From: JACDCY01 sp964350145
Lineage (GTDB): Bacteria; Gemmatimonadota; Gemmatimonadetes; Gemmatimonadales; Gemmatimonadaceae
Assembly (NCBI GenBank): GCA_964350145.1
Contig: CAYGJL010000038.1
Coordinates: forward strand, 1-28,447
Direction of reading: 5' to 3'
Length of the DNA stretch: 28,447 nucleotides
Both the position numbers and the translations under genes were made by a program. Positions 8,280-15,404 of the stretch are shown here, one piece after another (positions within the stretch are counted from its first letter, which is position 1; each line of letters starts with the position of its first letter). The notes beneath the pieces are model-generated. The model had not been told where the DNA came from. It did no database searches and was given only the letters and a program-made list of their open reading frames with translations.

Positions 8280-8298
8280 GGTTGGTTCCAAACCAACC
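8280..8298. promoter_or_regulatory. 8-bp perfect inverted repeat between divergent genes
   Basis: GGTTGGTT-CCA-AACCAACC lies in the 63-base gap between the TPR gene and the symporter, ending 8 bases before the symporter ATG. It could be an operator for a dimeric regulator or, in the symporter mRNA, a hairpin beside the translation start. Confidence 0.45.
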
Positions 8299-8306
8299 CG
8301 GGAAAT

Positions 8307-10121
8307 ATGGGCTTCTCCGTCATAGACTGGCTGATCGTAGCCGCGTATTTCGCGCTGACCGTCGCGATTGGATTCTACTTCACGCGCCGCGGCGGCTCGA
8401 GCATGAGCGAGTACTTCAACGCCGGCCGCAACGTCCCGTGGTGGCTCGCGGGCGTGTCCATGGTCGCGACGACGTTCGCGGCGGACACTCCGCTGGTCGT
8501 CACCGGGCTGGTCGCGTCGCGCGGCGTCGCGGGGAACTGGCTCTGGTGGAACATGGTGATGAGCGGAATCCTCACGGTGTTCTTCTTCGCGCGGCTCTGG
8601 CGCCGCGCCGGAGTCCTCACGGACGTGGAGCTCGCCGAGGTCCGCTACGGCGGGAAGCCCGCCACCTTCCTCCGCGGCTTTCGCGCGCTGTACCTCGCAA
8701 TCCCGATCAACCTGATCATCCTCGGCTGGGTGACCAAGGCGATGGTGACGATCCTGTCGATCTCGCTGGGGATCTCGCCGTGGGTCGCCGTCGGGATCTG
8801 CTTCGCGATCACCGTGGCGTACGCGGTCGCGGCCGGGCTGTGGGCGGTGCTGTGGACGGATTTCTTCCAGTTCATCATCATGATGACGGCGATCATCATC
8901 CTGGCGTACTTCGCCGTGGACGCGGTCGGCGGGATTGGCGCGCTGCGCGCCGGCGTGACGGAGCATTTTGGCAGCGAGGCGGCGGCGCTCTCGGTGCTGC
9001 CGGTGAGGATGGGGCCGGACGGGATCATGGCGTACGCGTGGATGCCGCTGCTCGCGCTCACCGTGTTTCTGTCGGTGCAGTGGTGGGCGGCGTGGTACCC
9101 CGGCGCGGAGCCGGGCGGGGGCGGGTACATCGCGCAGCGGATCTTCTCCGCGAAGACGGAGCGCGACGGCGTGCTCGCGACTCTCTTCTTCCAGGTGGCG
9201 CACTACGCGATCCGGCCGTGGCCGTGGATCATCACCGGGCTCGCGACGGTGATCCTGTACCCGAACCTCGAGAACCGCGAGCACGGTTACGTGCACGCGT
9301 TCATGGACTTATTGCCCACACCGTGGCGCGGCCTGATGCTCGCCGGATTCGCCGCGGCGTACATGTCCACCGTGGCGACGCAGCTCAACTGGGGCGCGTC
9401 GTATCTGATCAACGATTTCTACAAGCGGTTCATGCGCCCTGGCCGGGACGAGAAGCACTACGTGAACGCCGGCCGCGTCGCGACGATCTTTCTCTTCGCG
9501 GCCTCGCTGCTGGTCACGTGGCAGCTCGAGACGATCGAAGGCGCATGGAAGTTCCTGCTCGCGCTCGGCGCGGGCACGGGTCTCGTGCTGATTCTCCGCT
9601 GGTACTGGTGGCGGATCAACGCGTGGTCCGAGATCAGCGCGATGACGACGTCGTTCATCGTGTCGCTGCTCGCCTTCGCCTACATTCGCCCGCGATTCGC
9701 GGCGACCGATCCGAACGGCGACGCGTGGGTGATGCTCACGACCGTCGCCGTGAGTACGGTGGTGTGGGTGGCGGTGACGTTCGCGACCAAGCCCGAGTCG
9801 GACGCCACGCTCGAGTCGTTCTACAAGCGCGTGCGGCCGGGCGGACCGGGCTGGGTCGCGGTTTCCAATCGGCTCGGATTCGGGCGGGAGAAGATCCCCG
9901 GTGGCGCGCTGGCCTGGAGCAACTGGCTCGCGGGCGTGATCGCGGTGTACGCGTCGCTGTTCGGGATCGGGAAGCTGGTCTTCCTCGAGTTCGGCACCGG
10001 GTTGATCATGCTGCTCGTCGCCGGGCTCGCGTTCTCCTGGATCGCGCGCTCGTTCAGGAACGAGCCCGATCCGCCGGCTGAGATCACGCGGATGGAGGAG
10101 GAGCGAAGAGCCGCGGCGTGA
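8307..10121 (+). CDS. Sodium:solute symporter (SSS family)
   Basis: 604 residues with 13 or more hydrophobic helices. It opens with a typical SSS first helix and loop: VIDWLIVAAYFALTVAIGFYFTRR, then SMSEYFNAGRNVPWWLAGVSMVATTFAADTPL, which matches the family's TM1-TM2 pattern (Gly-Arg then WW..G.S). Such transporters use a sodium gradient to import sugars, amino acids, organic acids or similar solutes across the inner membrane. The long helical tail (TM 11-14) ends in a charged EEERRAAA terminus. Start ATG 8307 is chosen since homology begins at once; the open frame further upstream is antisense to the TPR gene. The Shine-Dalgarno is weak (GGGAA). Substrate cannot be read from sequence. Confidence 0.93.
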   Translation: MGFSVIDWLIVAAYFALTVAIGFYFTRRGGSSMSEYFNAGRNVPWWLAGVSMVATTFAADTPLVVTGLVASRGVAGNWLWWNMVMSGILTVFFFARLWRRAGVLTDVELAEVRYGGKPATFLRGFRALYLAIPINLIILGWVTKAMVTILSISLGISPWVAVGICFAITVAYAVAAGLWAVLWTDFFQFIIMMTAIIILAYFAVDAVGGIGALRAGVTEHFGSEAAALSVLPVRMGPDGIMAYAWMPLLALTVFLSVQWWAAWYPGAEPGGGGYIAQRIFSAKTERDGVLATLFFQVAHYAIRPWPWIITGLATVILYPNLENREHGYVHAFMDLLPTPWRGLMLAGFAAAYMSTVATQLNWGASYLINDFYKRFMRPGRDEKHYVNAGRVATIFLFAASLLVTWQLETIEGAWKFLLALGAGTGLVLILRWYWWRINAWSEISAMTTSFIVSLLAFAYIRPRFAATDPNGDAWVMLTTVAVSTVVWVAVTFATKPESDATLESFYKRVRPGGPGWVAVSNRLGFGREKIPGGALAWSNWLAGVIAVYASLFGIGKLVFLEFGTGLIMLLVAGLAFSWIARSFRNEPDPPAEITRMEEERRAAA

Positions 10122-10143
10122 GCCGCGGCCTCACTCCGTGAGG
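10111..10143. terminator. Paired hairpins at convergent gene ends
   Basis: Two adjacent perfect stems span the 9-base gap between convergent stops: CCGCGGC-GTGA-GCCGCGG (10111-10128; the symporter TGA is in its loop) and CCTCAC-TCC-GTGAGG (10129-10143; over the stop of the ferritin-like gene). They have no T tract but symmetrical placement, so a two-way transcript-end structure is likely. Confidence 0.5.
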
Positions 10144-11513
10144 ACCTTCGGATCTCCGAGGGTCCGGTCGCGCACCGCGCTGTCGTGGCCGAGCACGCGG
10201 CGGACGAAGTCCGGCCACCAGTCGGCCTGCGGATCGCGATCGCGATAGGCGTCGAGCGCCGCCCAGGTCTTGTCGTGGATCTGCTGTGCCCGGTCCAGCG
10301 CTTCCTCGCGGGAGATTCCTTCGTGCTTCATCGCGCGGCGACCGATGCGGGCGTGCAGCACCTCGTCCGCCCAATCGTAGTCGTGGAAGTGGGCCGAGAG
10401 CTCGTCGCCGGACGCGCGCGCTGTCTCGTACTCCGAGCGCTTGCCGACTTCTGCCGGCATGAGCGACTGCTCGATGCCGTACAGGATTACCTGCCGCTCG
10501 AGCGGCGTGGCGTGCAGGTTGAGCCGGAGCGAGAAGCCGACGTTGAGAGGGAGTGCCTTCCAGTCCACGCCGCGCGCCTGGAGCGCGACGGCGCCCATCA
10601 TCGCGTGGCGCGCCTCGTCCCACAGCTGCCGCGAGTAATCCACCTGCAGCGCCCAGGGAAGCTCCGGCCGCTCCGTCATGAACGAGGCCATCATCTCCGG
10701 CACGTCCATCTCCAGCGTGCGCTTGCACAGCAGCGCGAGATTTCTTTCGTCGTCCGGGACGCCTTCGGCGTTGTACACGACGTGCGGCGGGAAGTTAAAG
10801 TTGTAGGCTCCGGCGAACCGCTCGTCGCGCCGGGGGTGCATGTCCGGCTGGAACGGCTCGGCCGCGCGAGGCGGCGGAAGCTCGCCCGGTGCGGCCGCGG
10901 GCTTGCTCGCGCCGGCGATGCCGCGCGCGCCCAGGAGGAAGGCGACGAGATGCTCGCGCCAGCGGTCCGCCCGCGCGCCCGCTTTCGGATCGTCTCGCAC
11001 GAGCGCGGCCAGGCAGCGGTCGCCCCAGGCGATGGCGCTCTCGGTCTCGGGGATGGCGGTCCGCAGCAGGCGCACCGTAGGATGATCGACGAGGTGGTTA
11101 GTCTCGTCGAGGTGCGAGCGGTACGCGGCCCACAAAGCCGGAAGCGCGACGCTGTACACCCCCGCGATCAGCTCGATCGTCCCCCGGCTCCGCTTCAGCT
11201 CCTCGAAGAACGCGGCGAGCGCGTCGTCCGGGGCCTTGTCGAGCGGCGGGACCGGGCTTCGCATCTCGGCGATGCGCGCGCGCAATGCGTCGGCGTGGGT
11301 CGTGCACTCCCACTGGTGGAGAGCGAGGGCGCATTTGACCTCCCATTCAGGAGTCGCCGGCAGATCCGCGACGAGCAGCCGCGCGATGCTCAGCTCGGCC
11401 CATTGGAAGCGCAACAGGCGGCGGACGCTCTCGTCAACGGAATAGCCGATGTTGCTCGCGTCCGCATAGGAGCAGATCCCCGCCAGCTCGGGGATGTCAT
11501 TTGTGGCCGTCAT
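10131..11513 (-). CDS. Ferritin-like diiron protein of unknown function
   Basis: 460 residues. The C-terminal half has a complete four-helix diiron ligand set: Glu about 268 (KRTLEMD), ExxH at about 300-303 in WDEARH, Glu about 348 (YGIEQS), and ExxH at about 384-387 in ADEVLH. The N-terminal half has a similar but weaker pattern (FQWAELS, then HQWECTTH about 67-73), suggesting two ferritin-like halves joined by a Pro/Ala-rich linker near 205-220. This resembles the DUF455/MiaE-type ferritin-like group, in which diiron centres activate O2 for hydroxylation or oxidation; I cannot name the substrate. ATG 11513 is preferred over GTG 11519 because AGAGG lies 7 bases before it. Convergent with the symporter. 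Confidence 0.7.
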   Translation of the reverse strand: MTATNDIPELAGICSYADASNIGYSVDESVRRLLRFQWAELSIARLLVADLPATPEWEVKCALALHQWECTTHADALRARIAEMRSPVPPLDKAPDDALAAFFEELKRSRGTIELIAGVYSVALPALWAAYRSHLDETNHLVDHPTVRLLRTAIPETESAIAWGDRCLAALVRDDPKAGARADRWREHLVAFLLGARGIAGASKPAAAPGELPPPRAAEPFQPDMHPRRDERFAGAYNFNFPPHVVYNAEGVPDDERNLALLCKRTLEMDVPEMMASFMTERPELPWALQVDYSRQLWDEARHAMMGAVALQARGVDWKALPLNVGFSLRLNLHATPLERQVILYGIEQSLMPAEVGKRSEYETARASGDELSAHFHDYDWADEVLHARIGRRAMKHEGISREEALDRAQQIHDKTWAALDAYRDRDPQADWWPDFVRRVLGHDSAVRDRTLGDPKVLTE

Positions 11514-11603
11514 GGGCACGCCTCTGCTATTGGAAAATCCGGTCCGCGCGCTGCATCTTGTGCAGCGACCGCGTCAATCTCGCTTCGTCCCAAGATATCC
11601 TCC

Positions 11604-12494
11604 ATGGCGCCGATGATTCTTTCCAGCTGGAGCTGCCTCGCGTTCGCGCGCCGGGCGGCGTGCGTGTCGCTGCTCGCGGCGGCCGCGTGCGAGCGTCCGG
11701 CCGACGGCGGAGGGGCCGCGTTGGCGGGAGCGGGGCTCCCAGCGGCTGCCCTGACGACCGCGCCGCATGACTCGCTGATTCCGGATGGACCGCTCGGAGT
11801 CTCAATACGTCGAGGGCGTGCCATCCTCGCCGCGACGCGCGACAGCATGCCGGAGCACGTCGGCAACCGGCTCGCCTGCACGAACTGCCACTCCGACAAC
11901 GGCACCCGGCCGAACGTGATGCCGTGGATGGGTGTGTACGGCCAGTTTCCGCAGTACCGCTCGCGCGTCGGCGGAATCCAGATCATCGAGGACCGGATCA
12001 ACGACTGCTTCGAGCGCAGCATGAACGGGAAGGCGCTGCCGCACGCCAGCCCGGCGCTGCGCGACATGATCGCCTATCTCGCGTTTCTGTCGTGGGGCAT
12101 GCCGACGGGCGCGAGAGCTGAGGGGCAGGGACTACCGCCGCTGCAGCCGCTGCCCGGCGACACCGTGCGCGGCGCGGCGATCTACCTGGCCACTTGCGCG
12201 CGTTGTCACGGCGTGAACGGTGATGGCGGCATCGGTCCGCCGGTGTGGGGCGACGGCTCGTACAACATCGGCGCGGGAATGGCGCGCCTTCGGACCGCTG
12301 CCGCATTCGTTCGTGTCGCGATGCCGTTCGACGCGCCCGGGACGCTGACCGACCAGGAGGCGTTCGACGTCGCGGCGTACATCAATTCACGGCCGCGGCC
12401 GGATTTTCCGGGGAAGGAACTGGACTGGCCGAAGGGCGATCCCCCGCCGGACGTGGCGTACGAGACCCGGGCCGCCGCGCGGAAGCGGCCATGA
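11604..12494 (+). CDS. tsdA: Dihaem cytochrome c lipoprotein, TsdA (thiosulfate dehydrogenase)-like
   Basis: 296 residues. Two c-type haem sites: CTNCH (92-96) and CARCH (198-202). Between them lies DRINDCFERSMNG (130-142), the TsdA signature; in studied TsdA proteins a Cys at this spot is the unusual axial ligand of haem 1, here Cys135. Met240 in AMPFDAPG is the likely haem 2 ligand. TsdA oxidises two thiosulfate to tetrathionate, or the reverse, in the periplasm. The N terminus (RRAACVSLLAAAAC) looks like a lipoprotein signal with Cys29 as anchor, so it is probably membrane-bound. Start ATG 11604 gives a full signal; ATG 11613 is an alternative; no Shine-Dalgarno is visible. A rhodanese follows after 26 bases, supporting a sulfur role. 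A generic electron-transfer cytochrome is the alternative. Confidence 0.8.
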   Translation: MAPMILSSWSCLAFARRAACVSLLAAAACERPADGGGAALAGAGLPAAALTTAPHDSLIPDGPLGVSIRRGRAILAATRDSMPEHVGNRLACTNCHSDNGTRPNVMPWMGVYGQFPQYRSRVGGIQIIEDRINDCFERSMNGKALPHASPALRDMIAYLAFLSWGMPTGARAEGQGLPPLQPLPGDTVRGAAIYLATCARCHGVNGDGGIGPPVWGDGSYNIGAGMARLRTAAAFVRVAMPFDAPGTLTDQEAFDVAAYINSRPRPDFPGKELDWPKGDPPPDVAYETRAAARKRP

Positions 12495-12520
12495 GCGGAC
12501 GGCGCGGTTAGCATTGGGTC

Positions 12521-12901
12521 ATGGCTGACGTCGCGCATTCGCCCGGGTTTCTCAAGATCGTCGAGAGCGTGCGGCCCGCCGTGCGCGAGGTGGACGTCGC
12601 CGAAGCGCGGCGCCGAGCGACGGAGGGCGCGATCCTGGTGGACGTGCGGGAGGATCGGGAATGGGACGCGGGCCACGCCCGCGGCGCGATGCACATCGGC
12701 AAGGGTGTGATCGAGCGCGACATCGAGCAGAAGATTCCGGACGCCAACGCGGAGATCATCCTGTACTGCGGGGGCGGATTTCGCTCGGCGCTGGCCGCGA
12801 GCTCGCTGCAGAAGATGGGCTACCGGAACGTCGCCTCTATGGCGGGGGGCTGGCGGGCGTGGGAGGCGGCGGGCGGCGAGATCGAGTCCGGCGGAAGCTG
12901 A
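12521..12901 (+). CDS. Rhodanese-like sulfurtransferase
   Basis: 126 residues forming a single rhodanese domain. DVRE (41-44) is the usual acid motif. GHARGAMHI (51-59) precedes the active loop C83GGGFRS89, with Cys83 as the persulfide-carrying residue. The six-residue loop after Cys is the size of sulfur (not phosphate) enzymes. No signal peptide, so cytosolic. It follows the TsdA-like gene by 26 bases on the same strand and probably shares its transcript; it could pass sulfane sulfur from thiosulfate or tetrathionate products. The stop TGA is the start of repeat element B. Confidence 0.9.
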   Translation: MADVAHSPGFLKIVESVRPAVREVDVAEARRRATEGAILVDVREDREWDAGHARGAMHIGKGVIERDIEQKIPDANAEIILYCGGGFRSALAASSLQKMGYRNVASMAGGWRAWEAAGGEIESGGS

Positions 12902-12961
12902 CTGCCACGTAGAACTGATAAGCTGCGAGCGGCCAGCTGGAAGCTGCCAGCTACGAGCTGC
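12899..12961. repeat. Half-palindromic heptad element B
   Basis: 63 bases matching one arm of element C (reverse-complemented) at about 55 of 63 positions. It starts at the rhodanese stop TGA (TGACTGCCACGTAGAAC), followed by six exact 7-base units from 12921: AGCTGCG, AGCGGCC, AGCTGGA, AGCTGCC, AGCTACG, AGCTGCG. The second arm is missing. Confidence 0.75.
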
Positions 12962-12968
12962 GGGCGAT

Positions 12969-13103
12969 GTGGATCGTTCGGGCACCTCGACTGGCGGCAC
13001 GGGTACTAATCAGACTGGTCCGCTTACTGCGTTTGAAATCGTTACCGGGCCGGAATTGCGTCCGGAGCCCGTAAAGCACCAGTTAGTAGCCAATAGCCAA
13101 TAG
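12969..13103 (+). pseudogene. Possible gene remnant or small ORF in the gap after element B
   Basis: A GTG-started frame of 44 residues reads VDRSGTSTGGTGTNQTGPLT, then AFEIVTGPELRPEP, and ends on a TAG inside the TAGCCAA heptads. The residue mix is more protein-like than the usual Arg-rich shadow frames, but third positions are only about half G/C, there is no ribosome site and the frame is open back through element B. It may be the decayed tail of a lost gene. Weak call. Confidence 0.2.
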
Positions 13104-13114
13104 CCAACAGCCCA
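13087..13114 (+). repeat. TAGCCAA heptad array just before a start codon
   Basis: Three exact TAGCCAA units and a fourth degenerate one (CAGCCCA), ending 2 bases before ATG 13117. It occupies the position of the ribosome-binding site; no Shine-Dalgarno is visible. Confidence 0.8.
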
Positions 13115-13116
13115 TT

Positions 13117-13566
13117 ATGCCCAAGACTTTTCTCGGCATTGCCCTTGCCGGCGCGGTCGGCGCGATATTCGTCCCGAGCGATGCCGTGGCGCAGAGCGCG
13201 TGGCGGACGATCCACAGCGACTCGCGAATGACGGTGGCGCTCGACACGACCAGGATTCGCACGTCCGACGAAGGATCGCACATCGTATTCGTGCGCTGGG
13301 ATTACGCGACAGCGCGACCCGCGGAGAGCCGGCGCAACTACACGCGCATGGTGCAGCAGGTTCAGCTCAAGTGCTCGCCCATTCGCATCAAGCGAATCGG
13401 TGCGACGCTGTACTCCGCGCAGGGCCGCGTGGTGGAAGAGGTTCCGGCGGTGAGTCGCCGGGTTCTGTCCAACATGGCGTGGGATCCGCCGCGCGCGGGG
13501 TCGGAAGGCGCGCGGGTATACCCTGTCTTGTGTCAGGCGCTGGGCAGACGGCCCGCTCGCGGCTAA
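13117..13566 (+). CDS. Secreted protein, surface-adhesin-E-like
   Basis: 149 residues. MPKTFLGIALAGAVGAIFVP with AVAQ near 23-26 is a signal peptide. The mature part follows the layout of the surface-adhesin protein E-like domain: W29 RTI, a VALDTTRIR strand, a VRWDYA strand, a central conserved Cys86 (QLKCSP) and an ATLYSAQGRVVEE strand. A second Cys139 may pair with Cys86. Such proteins are small and periplasmic or surface-located, with poorly known roles in Gram-negative bacteria. The assignment rests on pattern only. The start codon is 2 bases after the TAGCCAA array; the stop TAA leads directly into element C. Confidence 0.68.
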   Translation: MPKTFLGIALAGAVGAIFVPSDAVAQSAWRTIHSDSRMTVALDTTRIRTSDEGSHIVFVRWDYATARPAESRRNYTRMVQQVQLKCSPIRIKRIGATLYSAQGRVVEEVPAVSRRVLSNMAWDPPRAGSEGARVYPVLCQALGRRPARG

Positions 13567-13570
13567 CTGC

Positions 13571-13695
13571 TTACTACCACTTAGAACAGCCAAGCTGCGA
13601 GCTGCCAGCGAACAGCGCTGCCAGCTGCGAGCAGCTCGTAGCTGACAGCTTCCAGCTGGCCGCTCGCCGCTTGGCTGTTCTATATGGCAGTTACT
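13571..13695. repeat. Complete palindromic heptad element C (between convergent genes)
   Basis: 125 bases. The ends are 25-base imperfect inverted repeats (21 of 25 match): left TTACTACCACTTAGAACAGC (13571 on), right on the minus strand TAACTGCCATATAGAACAGC (from 13693); both continue CAAGC. The interior arms are also inverted and consist of 7-base units such as AGCTGCG, AGCTGCC, AGCTCGT, AGCTGAC, AGCTTCC, AGCTGGC. It can fold into one ~60-bp hairpin or a cruciform. The antiporter stop (TAA, 13691-13693) lies in the right end; the secreted-protein stop (13564-13566) is 4 bases left of it. Confidence 0.82.
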
Positions 13696-15166
13696 CTTCG
13701 GGCCTCCCGAACATCAGCTGAATCAAGCCCTTGTCCTCATCGCGCGACACGATGTACACGTGATCGCCAGTTTCGAGCGTGCGGTCCGGGCTCGGCGCGA
13801 CGAGCTCCTGGCCGCGGACGATCAGCGTGACCGCCGCGCCTTCCGGGAACGGCAGATCGGAGATGCGACTGCCGTTCACCGCCAGCAGCTCGTCCACATA
13901 GAAGGATTGCAGGTCTCCCTTGAGCGGGCGCAGCGATTCCATCTCGAGCACCGCCGCCGGGCGCGGCGGCTCGTCTGACTCCAGCCCCAGGCGGCGAGTG
14001 ACCCAGCCGACGGTTCCGCCCGGTATCGCCGCCTGCACTACGACGATGAAGAAGACAATGTTGAAGATCGTCTCCGCTCCCGGTACGCCGATGAGCACCG
14101 GGTAGGTGGCCAGGATGATCGGAACAGCGCCGCGCAGCCCGACCCACCCGATGTACAGCACGTCTGTCTTCGGATACCGGAACGGGAATAGGCACACCGC
14201 CGTCACCAGCGGGCGCGCGATGAACGCGACGAACAGCGCGAGCACGAGTCCGATCCATGCGACGTCCACGAGCCGGCTCGGAAAGACGAGCAGGCCGAGC
14301 ACGAGGAACATCGCGATTTGGCTGAGCCACGCGGCCGCGTCGTGTACGCGGACGATGCCGACGCGATACGGCAGCCGGCCGCCGCCGATTATCACGGCGG
14401 CTATGTAAACCGACAGAAAACCACTGCCACCGAACAGCGTTGGCAGCCCGAACGCGAGGAACGCGAACGCGAGCGAGAGCGCGGGGAAGAGCCCGCTCGC
14501 TGGCAGCCGGATCCGCTCGAACACAAACCGTCCCGTCCGCCCGATCGCGAGGCCGAACGCGCCACCGATCGCGAACTGCAGCAGCATGTCCCACGCGAAC
14601 AGCCACCCGATCTGGCCCCCGGTGATGATGCTCGTCGCAAGCGCGATCGTGAGCATCAACGCCATCGGATCGTTGAGTCCCGATTCGAGCTCGAGGGTCA
14701 TGCCGACTCGTCGCTTGAGGGCGATGCCGCTGCCGCGGAGCACCGAAAAGACAGCCGCGGCATCGGTGGACGAGACGGTCGCGCCGAGGAGCAGCGCGAG
14801 GGGCCAGTTCAGCCCCATCGCAAAGCCAGCGGCTCCGATGAGCAGAGCCGTGGCGACGACTCCCACTGTGGCGAGCGTGATCGCGGGCGCGGCGTACGCT
14901 TTGGCGGACGCGACGGGAGTGTTCAGCCCGCCATCATATAGTATTAGCACGAGAGCCACCGTTCCGAGCCGGAAGGCGGACGCGTAGTCGGTGAAGACGA
15001 TTCCGCCGATTCCTTCACTGCCGGCGAGCATGCCGATGATGAGGAATATCAGCACGACGGGCACGCCGACGCGCTCGGAGGCGCGGCTGAAGGCGACGCT
15101 CACGGCCAGCAGGACGCCGAAGACGGTCAGCAGTATCGCGGTCGGGACCGGCTCGGTGGAAAGCAT
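13691..15166 (-). CDS. nhaP2: K+(Na+)/H+ antiporter, CPA1 NhaP2-type
   Basis: 491 residues. About 12 hydrophobic helices make up residues 1-390, with the CPA transport-core pattern (GATVSSTDAAAVFSVLRG near 130-147, then LELESGLNDPMALM, containing the paired Asn-Asp of the ion site). The last ~80 residues (SFYVDELLAVNGSRISDLPF to the end) form a TrkA-C/RCK-C domain, as in NhaP2 (CvrA), which exchanges K+ (and Na+) for protons and is regulated through this domain. Inner membrane. Start ATG 15166 has no Shine-Dalgarno; a GATAAT on the minus strand (15181-15176) lies 9 bases before it, so the mRNA may be nearly leaderless. Divergent from tolB. The stop codon is supplied by repeat element C. Confidence 0.9.
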   Translation of the reverse strand: MLSTEPVPTAILLTVFGVLLAVSVAFSRASERVGVPVVLIFLIIGMLAGSEGIGGIVFTDYASAFRLGTVALVLILYDGGLNTPVASAKAYAAPAITLATVGVVATALLIGAAGFAMGLNWPLALLLGATVSSTDAAAVFSVLRGSGIALKRRVGMTLELESGLNDPMALMLTIALATSIITGGQIGWLFAWDMLLQFAIGGAFGLAIGRTGRFVFERIRLPASGLFPALSLAFAFLAFGLPTLFGGSGFLSVYIAAVIIGGGRLPYRVGIVRVHDAAAWLSQIAMFLVLGLLVFPSRLVDVAWIGLVLALFVAFIARPLVTAVCLFPFRYPKTDVLYIGWVGLRGAVPIILATYPVLIGVPGAETIFNIVFFIVVVQAAIPGGTVGWVTRRLGLESDEPPRPAAVLEMESLRPLKGDLQSFYVDELLAVNGSRISDLPFPEGAAVTLIVRGQELVAPSPDRTLETGDHVYIVSRDEDKGLIQLMFGRPEE

Positions 15167-15175
15167 TACGCGAAG

Positions 15176-15224
15176 ATTATCGCGTATTGCGATACTGGGC
15201 GAGCCGGTGAGAATTGTTATCGCG
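15176..15224. promoter_or_regulatory. Candidate promoter/operator between nhaP2 and tolB
   Basis: On the minus strand GATAAT (15181-15176) is a good -10 box 9 bases before the nhaP2 ATG. It overlaps a perfect inverted repeat TATCGC-GTATT-GCGATA (15178-15194). TTATCGCG occurs at 15177-15184 and again at 15217-15224, exactly 40 bases apart, which is close to four helix turns. The arrangement suits a regulator binding both copies. No convincing -35 was found. Confidence 0.42.
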
Positions 15225-15404
15225 AAAGGAGGGGAGCGGCTAACGCCGTGGTACGAACGACCTTGATCGCTTTGTGGTGGATGCGAGTGACGGAGCGTTG
15301 CCCCCGCTGTCCTATTAACGGCGGAACGCCGGACGGTTGCATCTTGGTCCGGGCCGTAATGTGCGGGTCACCCGCTTCGCCGGGCATTCTTTCAGCACCG
15401 TCTC

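Noticed and set aside
8244..9296. N-terminal extension of the TPR protein to 568 residues
   Set aside because: The extension is antisense to the symporter; a strong AGGAGGAG marks the real start at 8243.
8282..10081. 599-codon plus-strand frame overlapping the symporter
   Set aside because: Almost entirely Arg, Gly, Ala, Asp and His; frame-shifted shadow of the membrane transporter.
10185..11603. N-terminal extension of the cytochrome to 769 residues
   Set aside because: Antisense to the ferritin-like gene; the signal sequence begins at 11604.
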